64,000 bases of DNA from Candidatus Nitrotoga sp. AM1P (lineage in GTDB: Bacteria > Pseudomonadota > Gammaproteobacteria > Burkholderiales > Gallionellaceae). Every line of letters begins with the position of its first letter. Within the stretch, counting starts at the first letter, position 1. The stretch is from NCBI RefSeq assembly GCF_013168275.1, contig NZ_AP019547.1:2944304-3008303 (forward strand). Reading direction: 5' to 3'. The position numbers were made by a program, and so were the translations under genes. A model generated the notes under the pieces. That model was not told the origin of the DNA, made no database searches, and was given only the letters and a program-made list of their open reading frames with translations. Shown one piece after another: positions 10,401-18,801 of the stretch.

Positions 10401-10697
10401 GTCCTTGAAAATCACGGTGACTTGCGATAGCCCATAGCGCGATAGCGATCGAGTCTCCTGCAGATTGGGTAGACCAGCCATGACGATTTCGATCGGAAAC
10501 GTGATGCGCTGCTCGGATTCCAGCGGTGAATACCCAGGTGCTGCCGTATTTACTTGAACTTGCACATTGGTAATATCGGGAACGGCATCGATCGGCAAAT
10601 TCTGGTAACTAAAGACCCCCAACACAGCCATTCCAACCGTCATCACCAGCACCAGCCAGCGTTGATCAATGGCAAAACGAATTATTTTTTCAAACAT
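7449..10697 (-). CDS. czcA: Heavy-metal efflux RND transporter, CzcA type
   Basis: The inner-membrane, proton-driven pump of a tripartite metal efflux system. The 1082 residues fit the HME-RND family, with 12 membrane helices and two large periplasmic loops. The helix 4 signature DFGIIIDGAVVIVE is the cobalt/zinc/cadmium (Czc/Cnr/Ncc) form, not the copper/silver CusA form. It is the last gene of a czcC-czcB-czcA order and starts 9 bases after czcB. It probably exports zinc, cobalt, cadmium or nickel from the periplasm and cytoplasm. The exact metal is not readable. A degraded copy of part of this gene lies just downstream. Confidence 0.93.
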   Translation of the reverse strand: MFEKIIRFAIDQRWLVLVMTVGMAVLGVFSYQNLPIDAVPDITNVQVQVNTAAPGYSPLESEQRITFPIEIVMAGLPNLQETRSLSRYGLSQVTVIFKDGTDIYFARQLVNERIQQAKGNLPAGIEPSMGPISTGLGEIFMWTVESKEGARKTDGTPYTSTDLREIQDWVIKPQLRHVPGVTEINSIGGYVKEFQVAPFPDKLVAYGLSLQDLVAALERNNNNIGAGYIEKRGEQYLIRAPGQVATIEDIGNIIVNSQQGVPIRIREVAEVGIGKELRTGAATENGRETVLGTVYMLIGQNSRTVSQAVSKRLEEINRTLPQGVVAHEVYNRTILIDKAINTVKKNLIEGALLVIAILFLFLGNIRAAIITAMVIPLAMLFTFTGMVTNKVSANLMSLGALDFGIIIDGAVVIVESCIRRLAHTQALAGRALTPEERFHEVFTASKEARRPLLFGQLIIMVVYLPIFALAGVEGKMFHPMAFTVVAALLGAMILSVTFIPAAVAILIGQKISEKESRLMTLAKRGYQPLLNFAMLNKQLVLSIAMVTIILSGLLATRMGSEFVPSLNEGDIALHALRVPGTSLSQAIEMQAELERIIKQFPEVDTIFAKMGTAEIATDPMPPNVADNFVMMKPQSEWPDPGRSKIDLLDAMRQAVTKVPGNNYEFTQPIQMRFNELLSGVRSDVAVKVFGDDMDMMNHTAEEISNVLAKVPGATDVKVEQTTGLPMLTIQIDREKAARYGVSVGDIQDAVAIAMGGQKAGVLFQGDRRFDIIVRLPEKLRSNMEALKRLPVRLPDNQANDPFRSNYLQRADIEHFGATGRPPSNYIQLSDVAIINVAPGPNQISRENGKRRVVVTANVRERDIGSFVTAAKLEIQQKVSIPAGYWTTWGGTFEQMQSAAKRLQIVVPVALLLVFMLLFVMFNNVKDGLLVFTGVPFALTGGILALWLRDIPLSISAGVGFIALSGVAVLNGLVMISYIRSLRDAGMHLDAAIQEGALTRLRPVLMTALVASLGFIPMAIAMGTGAEVQRPLATVVIGGILSSTALTLLVLPILYQLAHQKESVRLRHEPDEPFRPRDSKGNS

Positions 10698-10706
10698 GAG
10701 GGTCTC

Positions 10707-12230
10707 CTAATGGTCATGACTTGCACCAGCTTTGCCCAAGTCGGCCTTGATCAGGAAACTGTTCTTCGCGGCGTACCGCTCGCCCGCATTCAAACCCTTG
10801 ACCACTTCAATAAACTTGCCGTCGCTACGCCCAAGTTCCAGCGGGTGCGCTTCAAAGAAAGTACCATAACGGACGAAGACAGCCGTCCAATCTCGCACTG
10901 TCTGGATGGCATCCGCGGAGACTGCTACCGGCACCTCCACCTCATCAGCCACCAGTTCGATATTAACGGGTAGGCCGGGTCGCCAAATGCCTTTGGGGTT
11001 GGCTAAAATGATATGAGCTTCTGCTGTGCGAGTCTGCTCGCCCAGCAGCGCGCCAAGATGCTCCACGCTGCCACTGCTCTGGAAATCAAACGAACTTGCT
11101 TTCACTATGGCTTTCTGCCCGATTTTTACGGTATTCAGATCGTTGGAGTAGATGGTCAATACCGCCCACACTGTGGACAAATCAGCCACGACAAAAATGT
11201 TGGCATCTTCCTTGAGTACTTGGCCGACCGAAATTTGCTTCTGCATCACGATGCCATCAATGGGCGCGCGGATTTCATAGCGCGTGAGATTGCTGGTGTT
11301 AGTCAGAGAGCCGCCGAGCGAAGCCAGCTTCTGTTTTACACTCTGAACGATGATTTCAGCTTCCTGCATTACGTTGCGTGCTTGCAGATAATCCTGTTCG
11401 GCGGAAATTTTTTCTTCCCACAACTTTTTTTCGCGCTCTAACGTGGTGCGCGCCAAGCTCAACCGTTTTTGCGCTGCCAGCAGTTCACTTCGCAGGTCGG
11501 CCAGCGCTTGGCTGGAAATCACTGCCAGGACATGGCCTTTGCGTACAGGATCACCGGCGTTTGCGCCCACCGACTCAACTACTCCGGCTAGTCGCGGTAC
11601 GACATACACCACCCGATCTTCGTTGAAACTGATGTGACCAATAAGTTGCAACGTACTCTTGATGCGTGCGGGTCCAGAGGTCAGCATTTCGATGTTGCCT
11701 TGCTTGATCTGTTGATCGGTCATGCTCACACGTGCTTCGATCTGCTCATAGGCAAACGAGTAAGGTTTATTGTCAAATTGCGCGTTGATCGTTACTTTGA
11801 AAGAATGCGGTTCCTCAACTACTGCGTTGCCTTTTAGATAATCATTTTGCTTGACGAAGGTGATTTTTTGAGGCGTGCGACCGAGGCGTTCGAGGGTGAT
11901 GGTAACTTTGCTGGCGGCAGGATCGAGCGGCTTGCCTTTTTTGTAGGTATAGACGCGAAACTCAGGTTCTATGCCCTCTTCGAAGATCGTTATTTCAACC
12001 CCATAGCCATTTTGTGTGAATAACTTTCCACCGTGTGGACCTGCCTGCGGTTCAGCTTCTGAGTGATTTTTTGAGTGATCGTCGTGTGAGTGGCCGTCAT
12101 GCTCATCTTTATCCTCACCGTGCAGCTTTGTGCCTCCTTGGCTGCTGAGAATCAGTATGGCAATTACGATGCCGATCGCCACAACAACGGCAATGTAGAT
12201 AGTTTGTTTTTTGTTTAGATTCGGTTTCAT
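10707..12230 (-). CDS. czcB: Metal efflux membrane fusion protein, CzcB type
   Basis: The periplasmic adaptor that links the RND pump to its outer-membrane channel. The 507-residue protein starts with an N-terminal anchor helix (about residues 11-30), followed by a His/Asp-rich metal-binding stretch (about 37-62, with repeated DHDGHSHDDH-type spacing). Further on are lipoyl-like halves around an alpha hairpin (LRSELLAAQKRLSLARTT region) and a beta-barrel domain. The C-terminus ends in HDH. Both ends being His-rich supports a role in metal capture or hand-over. The gene lies between czcC and czcA on the same strand. Confidence 0.92.
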   Translation of the reverse strand: MKPNLNKKQTIYIAVVVAIGIVIAILILSSQGGTKLHGEDKDEHDGHSHDDHSKNHSEAEPQAGPHGGKLFTQNGYGVEITIFEEGIEPEFRVYTYKKGKPLDPAASKVTITLERLGRTPQKITFVKQNDYLKGNAVVEEPHSFKVTINAQFDNKPYSFAYEQIEARVSMTDQQIKQGNIEMLTSGPARIKSTLQLIGHISFNEDRVVYVVPRLAGVVESVGANAGDPVRKGHVLAVISSQALADLRSELLAAQKRLSLARTTLEREKKLWEEKISAEQDYLQARNVMQEAEIIVQSVKQKLASLGGSLTNTSNLTRYEIRAPIDGIVMQKQISVGQVLKEDANIFVVADLSTVWAVLTIYSNDLNTVKIGQKAIVKASSFDFQSSGSVEHLGALLGEQTRTAEAHIILANPKGIWRPGLPVNIELVADEVEVPVAVSADAIQTVRDWTAVFVRYGTFFEAHPLELGRSDGKFIEVVKGLNAGERYAAKNSFLIKADLGKAGASHDH

Positions 12231-12273
12231 GGCGATTTCCTTATGGCGTTGTGGCGGTCGACTTTAACGGTTA

Positions 12274-13563
12274 TCAGAGTGTCGAACCATCGGGCGCTTC
12301 GCCAAGAACACGTTCGATTTCGAAAGCAGATCGATGCGCTTCTGCCAAGGCGCGCAGGTATTGAGATTTGGCTTGGAACAGTGTGCGCTGAGCGTCGAGC
12401 GCCTCAAGGAAGCTGAACTTACCCATCAGGAAACCTTTGGTCGCGGCATCGTAGGCACTTTGTGCACCCGGTAGAATCTCTCGCTGTAAAATTTCAATTT
12501 CTTGACGGGCAACATCAAGACGTTCGAGCGCCTGAGCGATCTCATTATTGAGACGGATCTCGGTTCCAGACAGCTCGTCCCGTGCCTTATCGGTGCGGCG
12601 TTGCGCCTCCAAAATATTTCCCTGGTTACGATTGAAGATCGGGATCGGCAATGACACGCCAAGAAGTGCTTGATTGAGGCCTATTTCAGCGTTGCGTCTA
12701 CCACCCAAACTAAGTGTCACGTCCGGAATGCGAAGGCTGCGTTCTACTTCCACCAGTGCCTGGCGGCGGTTCACTTCAAGCTGCGCGCGCGCCAATCCGG
12801 GCGAATTTTCCAAGCGGGCAGTCAAATCTTTCAGCGCGGGTAGTGTGGGCAGCGTTTCAACCTGACCCTCAGCTCGTTCGAAACGAGGTGTTGCATTTCC
12901 CCATATGGCTGTGAGGCGTTTGCGTGCCATTTTCAGGCTGGTGGACGCTTGACTAAGTTCGACCCGAACGCTTGCTTCGGCCACACGTGCTTTTGTTTCC
13001 TCGACCGGGGAAATCTTGCCAGCCGTCACTCGTTTTGAGGCAGCCGTGGTTGCGCGTTGAGAGAGTTCGACCAACCCTTGTGTTAAAAGAAAACGTTCTT
13101 GCGCCACAAGTACATCAAAAAAAGCCACCATGACGGCTGCGCGAATTTCTGCACGCATGGCACTCAATTCTGCCGAGGCTACATCAAGGCGCCGCTCGGC
13201 GGCGGCAACACGTGCCGGTCGTTTGCCACCGAGCTCCAATGGCTGGTTGACGTATAATGCGGTGAGACGATTTTCGGGCCGTGGATCCTCGATTATCGCC
13301 TCAACTCTCGGGTTCGGCCGAAGGCCAGCTTGAAGGATTGATCCAGTGACTGCTTCGAGTTCCCGTTTGGCGGTAGACAGGGCTGCATTGGCGCCATAGG
13401 CTAGTTCGAGAGCGGCTTTTAGCGTAAGTGGAGCGGCTGGTTCGGTAACGCGGAGTGCGGCACTTTCGACGGCCTCATATTTGCCGAGACTTTTCATCTC
13501 GAGGGCTAATGATGGATTGAAAATTATCGCCGCCAACCCCAGCGGTAAAAACAGTTTCATCAT
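12274..13563 (-). CDS. czcC: Outer-membrane efflux channel, CzcC type
   Basis: A 429-residue TolC-family protein with a signal peptide (about residues 1-20, ending NPSLA) and two repeated helical segments. These carry the GLRPNPRVEA and NQPLELGGKRPARV motifs that are typical of CzcC. It forms the outer-membrane exit of the pump. It is the first pump gene of the operon, with czcB following after 43 bases. About 300 bases separate it from the small upstream exported protein; that gap includes a hairpin. Confidence 0.9.
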   Translation of the reverse strand: MMKLFLPLGLAAIIFNPSLALEMKSLGKYEAVESAALRVTEPAAPLTLKAALELAYGANAALSTAKRELEAVTGSILQAGLRPNPRVEAIIEDPRPENRLTALYVNQPLELGGKRPARVAAAERRLDVASAELSAMRAEIRAAVMVAFFDVLVAQERFLLTQGLVELSQRATTAASKRVTAGKISPVEETKARVAEASVRVELSQASTSLKMARKRLTAIWGNATPRFERAEGQVETLPTLPALKDLTARLENSPGLARAQLEVNRRQALVEVERSLRIPDVTLSLGGRRNAEIGLNQALLGVSLPIPIFNRNQGNILEAQRRTDKARDELSGTEIRLNNEIAQALERLDVARQEIEILQREILPGAQSAYDAATKGFLMGKFSFLEALDAQRTLFQAKSQYLRALAEAHRSAFEIERVLGEAPDGSTL

Positions 13564-13814
13564 CCAATTCTCCTGATGAAGTAGGGAAGAAATCCGGCGA
13601 GACCTCGAAATAGTTAAATGTAAAAATTAACGTCTCGCCAATTTAACCCGAATATTCATAAATGTGCGCCGGCTCCCTTAGCCTTAAAAAGTTGTTAAGC
13701 ATTTTTGTTCGGCGGATGCATGAATAATTACACCGCTCCTTCACATTGTTGCCTACCAAACGAGCGAGGTTCGCAGGGGCGAGTGGTTTTACGAGTATTT
13801 GCTATGTAAACCCG

Positions 13815-13830
13815 GCGAGAAAAATCTCGC
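13815..13830. promoter_or_regulatory. Short perfect hairpin in the czc leader region
   Basis: GCGAGA, loop AAAA, TCTCGC. It lies inside a longer imperfect inverted arrangement (AGTGGT and TTTTACGAG on the left, AACTCGTAAAAATA and ACCACT on the right, about 13780-13858). It stands between the small upstream gene and czcC (gap 13564-13866, otherwise without features). No T-run follows on the minus strand, so it is not an obvious terminator; it could be a regulatory or processing structure. Confidence 0.4.
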
Positions 13831-13866
13831 TTAACTCGTAAAAATACTACGCACCACTATTCAATC

Positions 13867-14253
13867 TTATGAAGGAGGTGCCTGAGCTGGAGGGCGGCAA
13901 TATGAAGAATGAAAAGAAATGTGTTTCGTTTGGCCAATAATGGCCAGAGGTATTGCATTGAATAAAGAAATCGGCAATCGGGTATGTGATGCCCCCTGAT
14001 AATCTGTCAATAAAAGGATGTCATCATTTTTATATCCCTGTGCCATGCCAATGGTTGGGAATTCCGTTTTGACATCGCTTAATTCTGGTTGGGCAATTGC
14101 AGCGTCAGCATGATCGAGTATGTCGCCATTGAGATGGAAATGTATGCTACTGGAATGAAAATCATCGCTGATATGTGCATGGACTAATGGCGCGATGCAT
14201 TGCAGCATTGACAGTAGTGCAATCAAGCCTAAATTTTTCCATTTTCGTGTCAT
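13867..14253 (-). CDS. Small periplasmic His-containing protein upstream of czcCBA
   Basis: A 128-residue protein with a clear signal peptide (residues 1-26, ending LVHA). The mature N-terminus is rich in His and Asp (H27, H33, H38, H40, H48), and the end is proline-rich (YCRPPAQAPPS). The position immediately upstream of czcC on the same strand is the one held by czcI-type regulatory or metal-binding proteins in other Czc operons. Direct CzcI identity is not claimed, as only size, export signal and position agree. It probably senses or buffers periplasmic metal. Confidence 0.6.
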   Translation of the reverse strand: MTRKWKNLGLIALLSMLQCIAPLVHAHISDDFHSSSIHFHLNGDILDHADAAIAQPELSDVKTEFPTIGMAQGYKNDDILLLTDYQGASHTRLPISLFNAIPLAIIGQTKHISFHSSYCRPPAQAPPS

Positions 14254-14416
14254 ATGATCAATTCTGAATAGGTCAAATAGCTGTCTTTAATGCAGTTTCA
14301 TAGTCCAGAGTTCTAATAATAGGGCGAGAGGCATAAAAATAAAATAGGTAATTTGCTTATTTTATGGGTGCTTACTAAGCGAAATATATTGGCAATTTCT
14401 ATTTTTAAAAAACCTG

Positions 14417-15283
14417 TTATTCACTTCGTAGCGTGTCAGCTGAAGTAAAAGTCCAAGTACGTGTGATATTGAGAATGTCCGTGTCTTTGCGGATGTCAGG
14501 TGGTAGCGGGGAAAAAGGTGCAGCCAGTTTTACGATACGCCGTGCCGCAGCATCCAGGATGGGCTGCCGGGAAGAGCGGCTCACCTCTACATTTTCCACA
14601 CTGCCGTCGGCACGGATGGAGACGCTGAGTTGCAGTGTGCCATAAATATTTTTCTGGCGCGCAACCTGGGGATAATTCATGTTCCCTACGCGTTCTACTT
14701 TGATACGCCAGTCTTCAATATATTTGGCGAAGCGGTATTCTTGGGTGCGTGCACCGATAAATTTCCGTCGGGGTAATTTCTGATAAGCATCAAATTCCTT
14801 GCTAATTTGTGCTTCCAGGCGTGCGATCTCCAGCTTGCGTTGCGCCATGTCCAGGTTATTCGTACTATCACGGGCACTTTGGTGTTGTTCTTGTCCTTGG
14901 GTTTTTTGTTGCGGTATGCTGTGTGTGCTTATGGCCGCCTGTGCCAGCAGGAGTTTGACTCCTTGTTCAAGCTGCTGCACGCGTTGCGCGGATTGCTCCG
15001 GCGTGAATTGTTTATCATCGGTCAAGGTAGGCAGCGGGCTTTTTGCGTGACGATCTTCAGTTGTATTACCACCGCCGTCGAGGTTGTTTTGTGCCAAGGC
15101 ATCGGCCTTAACAGGGCGCGATTTTGCTTTACTGTTTACCAGTACTACTTGCAGCGGTTGCAGGGAATCATTAGTTTTGCGTGGGTCAGGCAGGGCGAAG
15201 CCGATGCCAAACAGCATAAAAGCATGCAGCACTAGCGAAAATGCCAGGGCAATGACGATTGGCTGTTTGAACAGAATTAGCAA
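14417..15283 (-). CDS. tonB: TonB-like energy transducer / TonB C-terminal domain protein
   Basis: A 288-residue protein with one N-terminal membrane helix (about residues 9-31), a variable linker with a coiled-coil-like Q/E-rich part (about 95-165), and a TonB C-terminal domain. That domain contains YPQVARQKNIYGTLQLSVSI and RADGSVENVEVSRSS. It would span the periplasm and pass proton-motive force to outer-membrane transporters. The linker is less Pro/Lys-rich than in classical TonB, so it may serve a special partner. Its start overlaps the end of the upstream RNase II-family gene by 7 bases, which implies one operon. exbB and exbD are not in the window. Confidence 0.82.
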   Translation of the reverse strand: MLILFKQPIVIALAFSLVLHAFMLFGIGFALPDPRKTNDSLQPLQVVLVNSKAKSRPVKADALAQNNLDGGGNTTEDRHAKSPLPTLTDDKQFTPEQSAQRVQQLEQGVKLLLAQAAISTHSIPQQKTQGQEQHQSARDSTNNLDMAQRKLEIARLEAQISKEFDAYQKLPRRKFIGARTQEYRFAKYIEDWRIKVERVGNMNYPQVARQKNIYGTLQLSVSIRADGSVENVEVSRSSRQPILDAAARRIVKLAAPFSPLPPDIRKDTDILNITRTWTFTSADTLRSE

Positions 15284-17136
15284 GCGGGGGCCTCCTCCTC
15301 AATCTTGGAGATAAAGCGGGCATTGAAATTCAGGTCAAGCAGGTCAATGTCGCCTATCTCTAAAATTACTCGCGTGTTGGGTGGCAATTCCGGTAAGGAT
15401 GGGATGCGGCCCACCAGTGGAATGTGGACGAACTTCACCAGATTTTCGCGTAGCACCAGCGCTTCAGCTTGCTGAATATTTTCCTGCAGCAGCCAGCGTA
15501 AGCACCAATAGCGTTCCATATTGCGTTGGAATTCGTTGTAAAGTGTATAGGCCGTGTCGAAGTCGCGCATTACGGCGAACAGGGCTGTGTCGTTTTTTGT
15601 GTAGGCGGGGGGATCTTCGCGCAACAGGCTGATAATCTGGCGCTGGTTTACAAAGTCTATGTAGCGCCGCAACGGCGAGCTTGACCACATATATTGCGCT
15701 ACGCCCAACCCTTGGTGTGGTGCTGGCACGGTACTCATTTTCACCTTGCCATTGTTTTGCGTGCGGTAGATGCCCGCTACATCGTGCGTCGCGAGCAGTT
15801 TTCCCCATTCCGAATTTACGAAAATCATCAGTTCTGCGACCACCTTGTCGATGGGTGAACCACGTTGCCGAGTACTGATGCTGACGCGATCATTTTCCAC
15901 GTGAAAATTATAATCTACCTGTTGAATACTATTGTCGGCGGATTTGCCACGCGTTGCTTCCAGCTTTTGCGCTAAATTCCATAATAGCGTGAGCTCCGCC
16001 GCAAAGAGAAAATCCTGCTTGCCGGCAGCCAGCGTATCTTCGTTGAATAGTGGTTCCAGCGTGTCAAGACGAAGATTGGCGGCGATATGGATGCGCTCAA
16101 TGCGGTTTTCCGTGCTGAGTACGGCCAAGGTGTCGGCATCCACTTCGAGATACATGGAAAGCGACGGGCAAACTCTGTCGGCACTTAGGGTAAATGCCTG
16201 CATCACGCTGTCTGGCAACATAGTGATCTTGTCTCCAGGCATGTATACCGTGGACATCCGCTGCATCGCGATTGCATCACCTGGCGAACCGGGCGCTATG
16301 CCTAAAGACGGGGCGGCAATGTGCACACCGATACGCCAGTTACCGTTGGCAAGTTCTCTAACCGAAAAGGCATCGTCGATTTCTGTGGTAGTCGCATCGT
16401 CTATGCTGAATGCAGTATCCAATGCCAGCGGCAGGTCGGAACAGACAGCCAGGTCGATCTCCGCGAAACTGGTTCCATGCGGGAAATTTTCAAACAAGAA
16501 GCGCTTTAAATGATAAGCCTGCGTGGAAGGAACTGCTCCGCAGCGTTGCAACAAGTGTGCGGCCGACAAATGCGTAGCGGTGCAGGCGGCCTCCAGTGCT
16601 TTCACCTCAAGGGTGTTGCGATCCGGTTTGTATAATAGATGCGGCAATTTGTCGGTGAATTCCGGCGGCAAGGTGAAAGTGATTAGCTCGTTGGTGTAAC
16701 GCGCTTGCAAGGCGGCTTGCAGGCGTTTTTTTTCGGCGCTGGCTAGCGCAGATTTGAGGGCGTCCGGTGGTGCGGCCTTGTAATATCCCTTGCCTTTTTT
16801 GTAAAAGTACATTGGCGAGGAATGCAGGCGGATCAAGGTGCCCGCTGCCTCGATTGGATGGGGCGCGTGGCCAAAATATTCACTGGCCAGTTCATTAAAG
16901 CCAAAATCATCCGGCGGGCTACATTCCCACAAAAATTCCACATCTATATCTGCTGCGATGCCTTCCGCTTGCGTCATGAATTCAGTCAGCCCCGGTTGGG
17001 CAAAACGTAGCAGCACGTTGGCGGCTTTGATCTTGCTGCGCTTGCCATGCGTGCTTTCCACTTGCAGCGAGGTGATGCTGTCAGTGAGTATCGATCCGAC
17101 CTTGAAAGCGCCGTCTTCTTCGTAAAAAATGTTCAT
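15277..17136 (-). CDS. RNase II/RNB-family exoribonuclease
   Basis: A 619-residue cytoplasmic 3'-5' exoribonuclease of the RNB family. The catalytic metal site reads SIDDATTTEIDDAFSV; compared with E. coli RNase II, the second acidic position is Glu instead of Asp while the others are kept. The downstream WSSSPLRRYIDFVNQRQI corresponds to the conserved TSPIRRY region. The N-terminal cold-shock and C-terminal S1 domains are divergent or short, and the protein is shorter than RNase R. It is followed, with overlap, by a tonB-like gene. Confidence 0.85.
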   Translation of the reverse strand: MNIFYEEDGAFKVGSILTDSITSLQVESTHGKRSKIKAANVLLRFAQPGLTEFMTQAEGIAADIDVEFLWECSPPDDFGFNELASEYFGHAPHPIEAAGTLIRLHSSPMYFYKKGKGYYKAAPPDALKSALASAEKKRLQAALQARYTNELITFTLPPEFTDKLPHLLYKPDRNTLEVKALEAACTATHLSAAHLLQRCGAVPSTQAYHLKRFLFENFPHGTSFAEIDLAVCSDLPLALDTAFSIDDATTTEIDDAFSVRELANGNWRIGVHIAAPSLGIAPGSPGDAIAMQRMSTVYMPGDKITMLPDSVMQAFTLSADRVCPSLSMYLEVDADTLAVLSTENRIERIHIAANLRLDTLEPLFNEDTLAAGKQDFLFAAELTLLWNLAQKLEATRGKSADNSIQQVDYNFHVENDRVSISTRQRGSPIDKVVAELMIFVNSEWGKLLATHDVAGIYRTQNNGKVKMSTVPAPHQGLGVAQYMWSSSPLRRYIDFVNQRQIISLLREDPPAYTKNDTALFAVMRDFDTAYTLYNEFQRNMERYWCLRWLLQENIQQAEALVLRENLVKFVHIPLVGRIPSLPELPPNTRVILEIGDIDLLDLNFNARFISKIEEEAPAC

Positions 17137-17531
17137 AGGGGATGTAGCGAAAAGAGTGCCGCGATTATACCCCAGCGCTGATCATGGCCTGGAATTCACT
17201 TTAGTTACGAATATCAATTAGGCTTTAACCGTACTAAAACCGTACTAAGCCAATAGATGAAAGTCTAGATGATAGATGTGCTCTGAATGGTAATAGAGAA
17301 TTATGTTCATTAAATATCTTGTTGAATTGGTTTTATGCCATGAACGTGATTGCAATTATTTTTGCATGTGTGCGATATCGTACAGACTTTGCATGGTCTT
17401 GTTGTTATTGTTCGTCTCAGAGTCAGCTAAGTTATTAAAAATAGTCAGGCTCGGTTTAAATGTGTAGCAGTGCAGTTTATCGCCTCTACATGAACTGTCT
17501 AAGTTATAACTTAATATTAAAGGAGATTATC
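17137..17531. other. Intergenic region between divergent RNB and EF-hand genes
   Basis: About 395 bases, AT-rich, with no gene seen. A tight direct repeat of AACCGTACTA (17227-17247) flanked by GGCTT and AAGCC could be an operator. The leader ends with AAAGGAG before the EF-hand gene. Confidence 0.4.
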
Positions 17532-17972
17532 ATGAAAAAAACCATTCTTAGTCTGGCGATTGTTTCCAGTTTTGCATTGGGTGTTACAGCCGCGTATGCG
17601 GTAACAGATCCAGCCGGGTGGCAAAGAGAAGGTCAAAAAATGATAGAAATGAAGCATGATAAGAGCCACGACGACATGTCAAATTCGATTACTAATGAAG
17701 AGTATAAAGCTTATTTTGATAAACGTATCCAGCAATTAGGGAAAAAGAACGATGGCAGGGTCTCGCATGAACAAGTGCTATTTATCGACTTCACTTTAGC
17801 GGATTCCAATCGTGATGGTGTATTGAGCCAGGATGAAGCGGCAACTGTTCCGTTGATAAAAGAACACTTCGATGCAATCGATACAAACAATGATGACAAA
17901 GTAACAGGAGATGAATTAACAGCATTCATGGCAACTTGGAGAAAAAGTCATGAAGGCAAGATGTTGCATTAA
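17532..17972 (+). CDS. Exported EF-hand calcium-binding protein
   Basis: A 146-residue protein with a signal peptide (residues 1-23, ending TAAYA). Two EF-hand loops are clear: DSNRDGVLSQDE and DTNNDDKVTGDE, each with acidic residues at loop positions 1, 3, 5 and 12. The frame is open from 17460, but the ATG at 17532 has AAAGGAG close upstream and begins a classical signal peptide. The signal peptide strongly resembles that of the exported protein coded at 18269. A strong hairpin follows the gene, so it is probably a single transcription unit. It probably binds calcium in the periplasm; its partner is unknown. Confidence 0.85.
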   Translation: MKKTILSLAIVSSFALGVTAAYAVTDPAGWQREGQKMIEMKHDKSHDDMSNSITNEEYKAYFDKRIQQLGKKNDGRVSHEQVLFIDFTLADSNRDGVLSQDEAATVPLIKEHFDAIDTNNDDKVTGDELTAFMATWRKSHEGKMLH

Positions 17973-18002
17973 GGCTGGCTAGATTTGTTTTAAGCAACAT
18001 TT

Positions 18003-18040
18003 AATGACAAGGCGATTTTATATCGCCTTGTCATTTCTTT
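18003..18040 (+). terminator. Rho-independent terminator after the EF-hand gene
   Basis: Perfect 14-bp stem (AATGACAAGGCGAT / ATCGCCTTGTCATT, 18003-18016 and 18022-18035) with a 5-base loop, followed by TCTTT. Confidence 0.9.
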
Positions 18041-18116
18041 ATAAAGTGAATTGTAGTATCAAAATTAGAGAATCTTATAATTAGGAACTTTTTTTGATTT
18101 GGTAGTCCCAAAGTTC

Positions 18117-18146
18117 TTGACACATTCCGAAGCTGCCCCGTAGTAT
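18117..18146 (+). promoter_or_regulatory. Sigma-70-type promoter for the small exported protein
   Basis: A perfect -35 (TTGACA, 18117-18122), 18-base spacer and TAGTAT as -10 (18141-18146). The predicted leader before the gene at 18269 is about 115 bases. Confidence 0.55.
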
Positions 18147-18268
18147 GCTAGTCTGAGTCTGCCGAATTTGGAGTATGGGTAGGCTCCGTAAAAGCCTGTG
18201 GTGTAGAAGCTTGGTATGCCTTGATTCTATTCAACTAATCTCGCAAGTTTTATATTAAGGAGCTTCTC

Positions 18269-18745
18269 ATGAAAAAAAGTATTATTAGTCTCGCTATTGC
18301 TTCCTGTTTCGTATTTGGCGCATCGTTAGCGCAGGCGCAAGCCATTTCGGCGCCTAAGCCAGCAATGACACAAGATAAGGCCACCCCCTTTACAGGGAAA
18401 GGTCTGAACACCGCATGGAACTGCTGCAAACAATATGATGATCTTGGCATTAAAGGTGAACGTGATCAGCCTGGAGAAGTTAACGCACCTGGAAAAAAGG
18501 TAAATCATTCTGTAAATAGATCCGCTACAATCGATCCTGGCTATAAAAATGATGATGGAAACCGTATGCCAGAGTTTATGCGAGTGGCTTCTTTGTCTGC
18601 AAACAATGAGCCTACCAACTCTAAAATGTACGGTGCTGGTAAAGATGCTGCAACCACAGGTAATGCACAGGGAACTGGCGATACTTTAGGTCAAGTGCAT
18701 TTCACTCCTACTTCAGGTTTCAAGCAGTGGCTCCCTAGAAAATAA
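18269..18745 (+). CDS. Small exported protein of unknown function
   Basis: A 158-residue protein, not recognised. It has a signal peptide (residues 1-23, ending LAQA) very similar to that of the neighbouring EF-hand protein, preceded by AAGGAG. The mature part is Gly/Asn/Lys-rich, predicted soluble, with a Cys-Cys pair (AWNCCKQYDD) and no obvious repeats or membrane helices. It has its own promoter-like element and a long hairpin terminator, so it is probably monocistronic. The paired arrangement of two abundant-looking exported proteins suggests a shared periplasmic setting, but no function is proposed. Confidence 0.75.
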   Translation: MKKSIISLAIASCFVFGASLAQAQAISAPKPAMTQDKATPFTGKGLNTAWNCCKQYDDLGIKGERDQPGEVNAPGKKVNHSVNRSATIDPGYKNDDGNRMPEFMRVASLSANNEPTNSKMYGAGKDAATTGNAQGTGDTLGQVHFTPTSGFKQWLPRK

Positions 18746-18758
18746 TTATCGTATTATT

Positions 18759-18801
18759 AATAAACGTTAAGGCCAGCTTAAAGCTGGCCTTAACGTTTAT
18801 T
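18759..18801. terminator. Long perfect hairpin terminator
   Basis: A 20-bp perfect stem (left arm 18759-18778, right arm 18782-18801, core AAGGCCAGCT / AGCTGGCCTT) with a 3-base TAA loop. The outer arms are AT-rich, so it could stop transcription in either direction. Confidence 0.8.

Noticed and set aside
17227..17247. Direct repeat AACCGTACTA as a definite operator
   Set aside because: Only two short copies and no known regulator; left as a remark in the intergenic entry.
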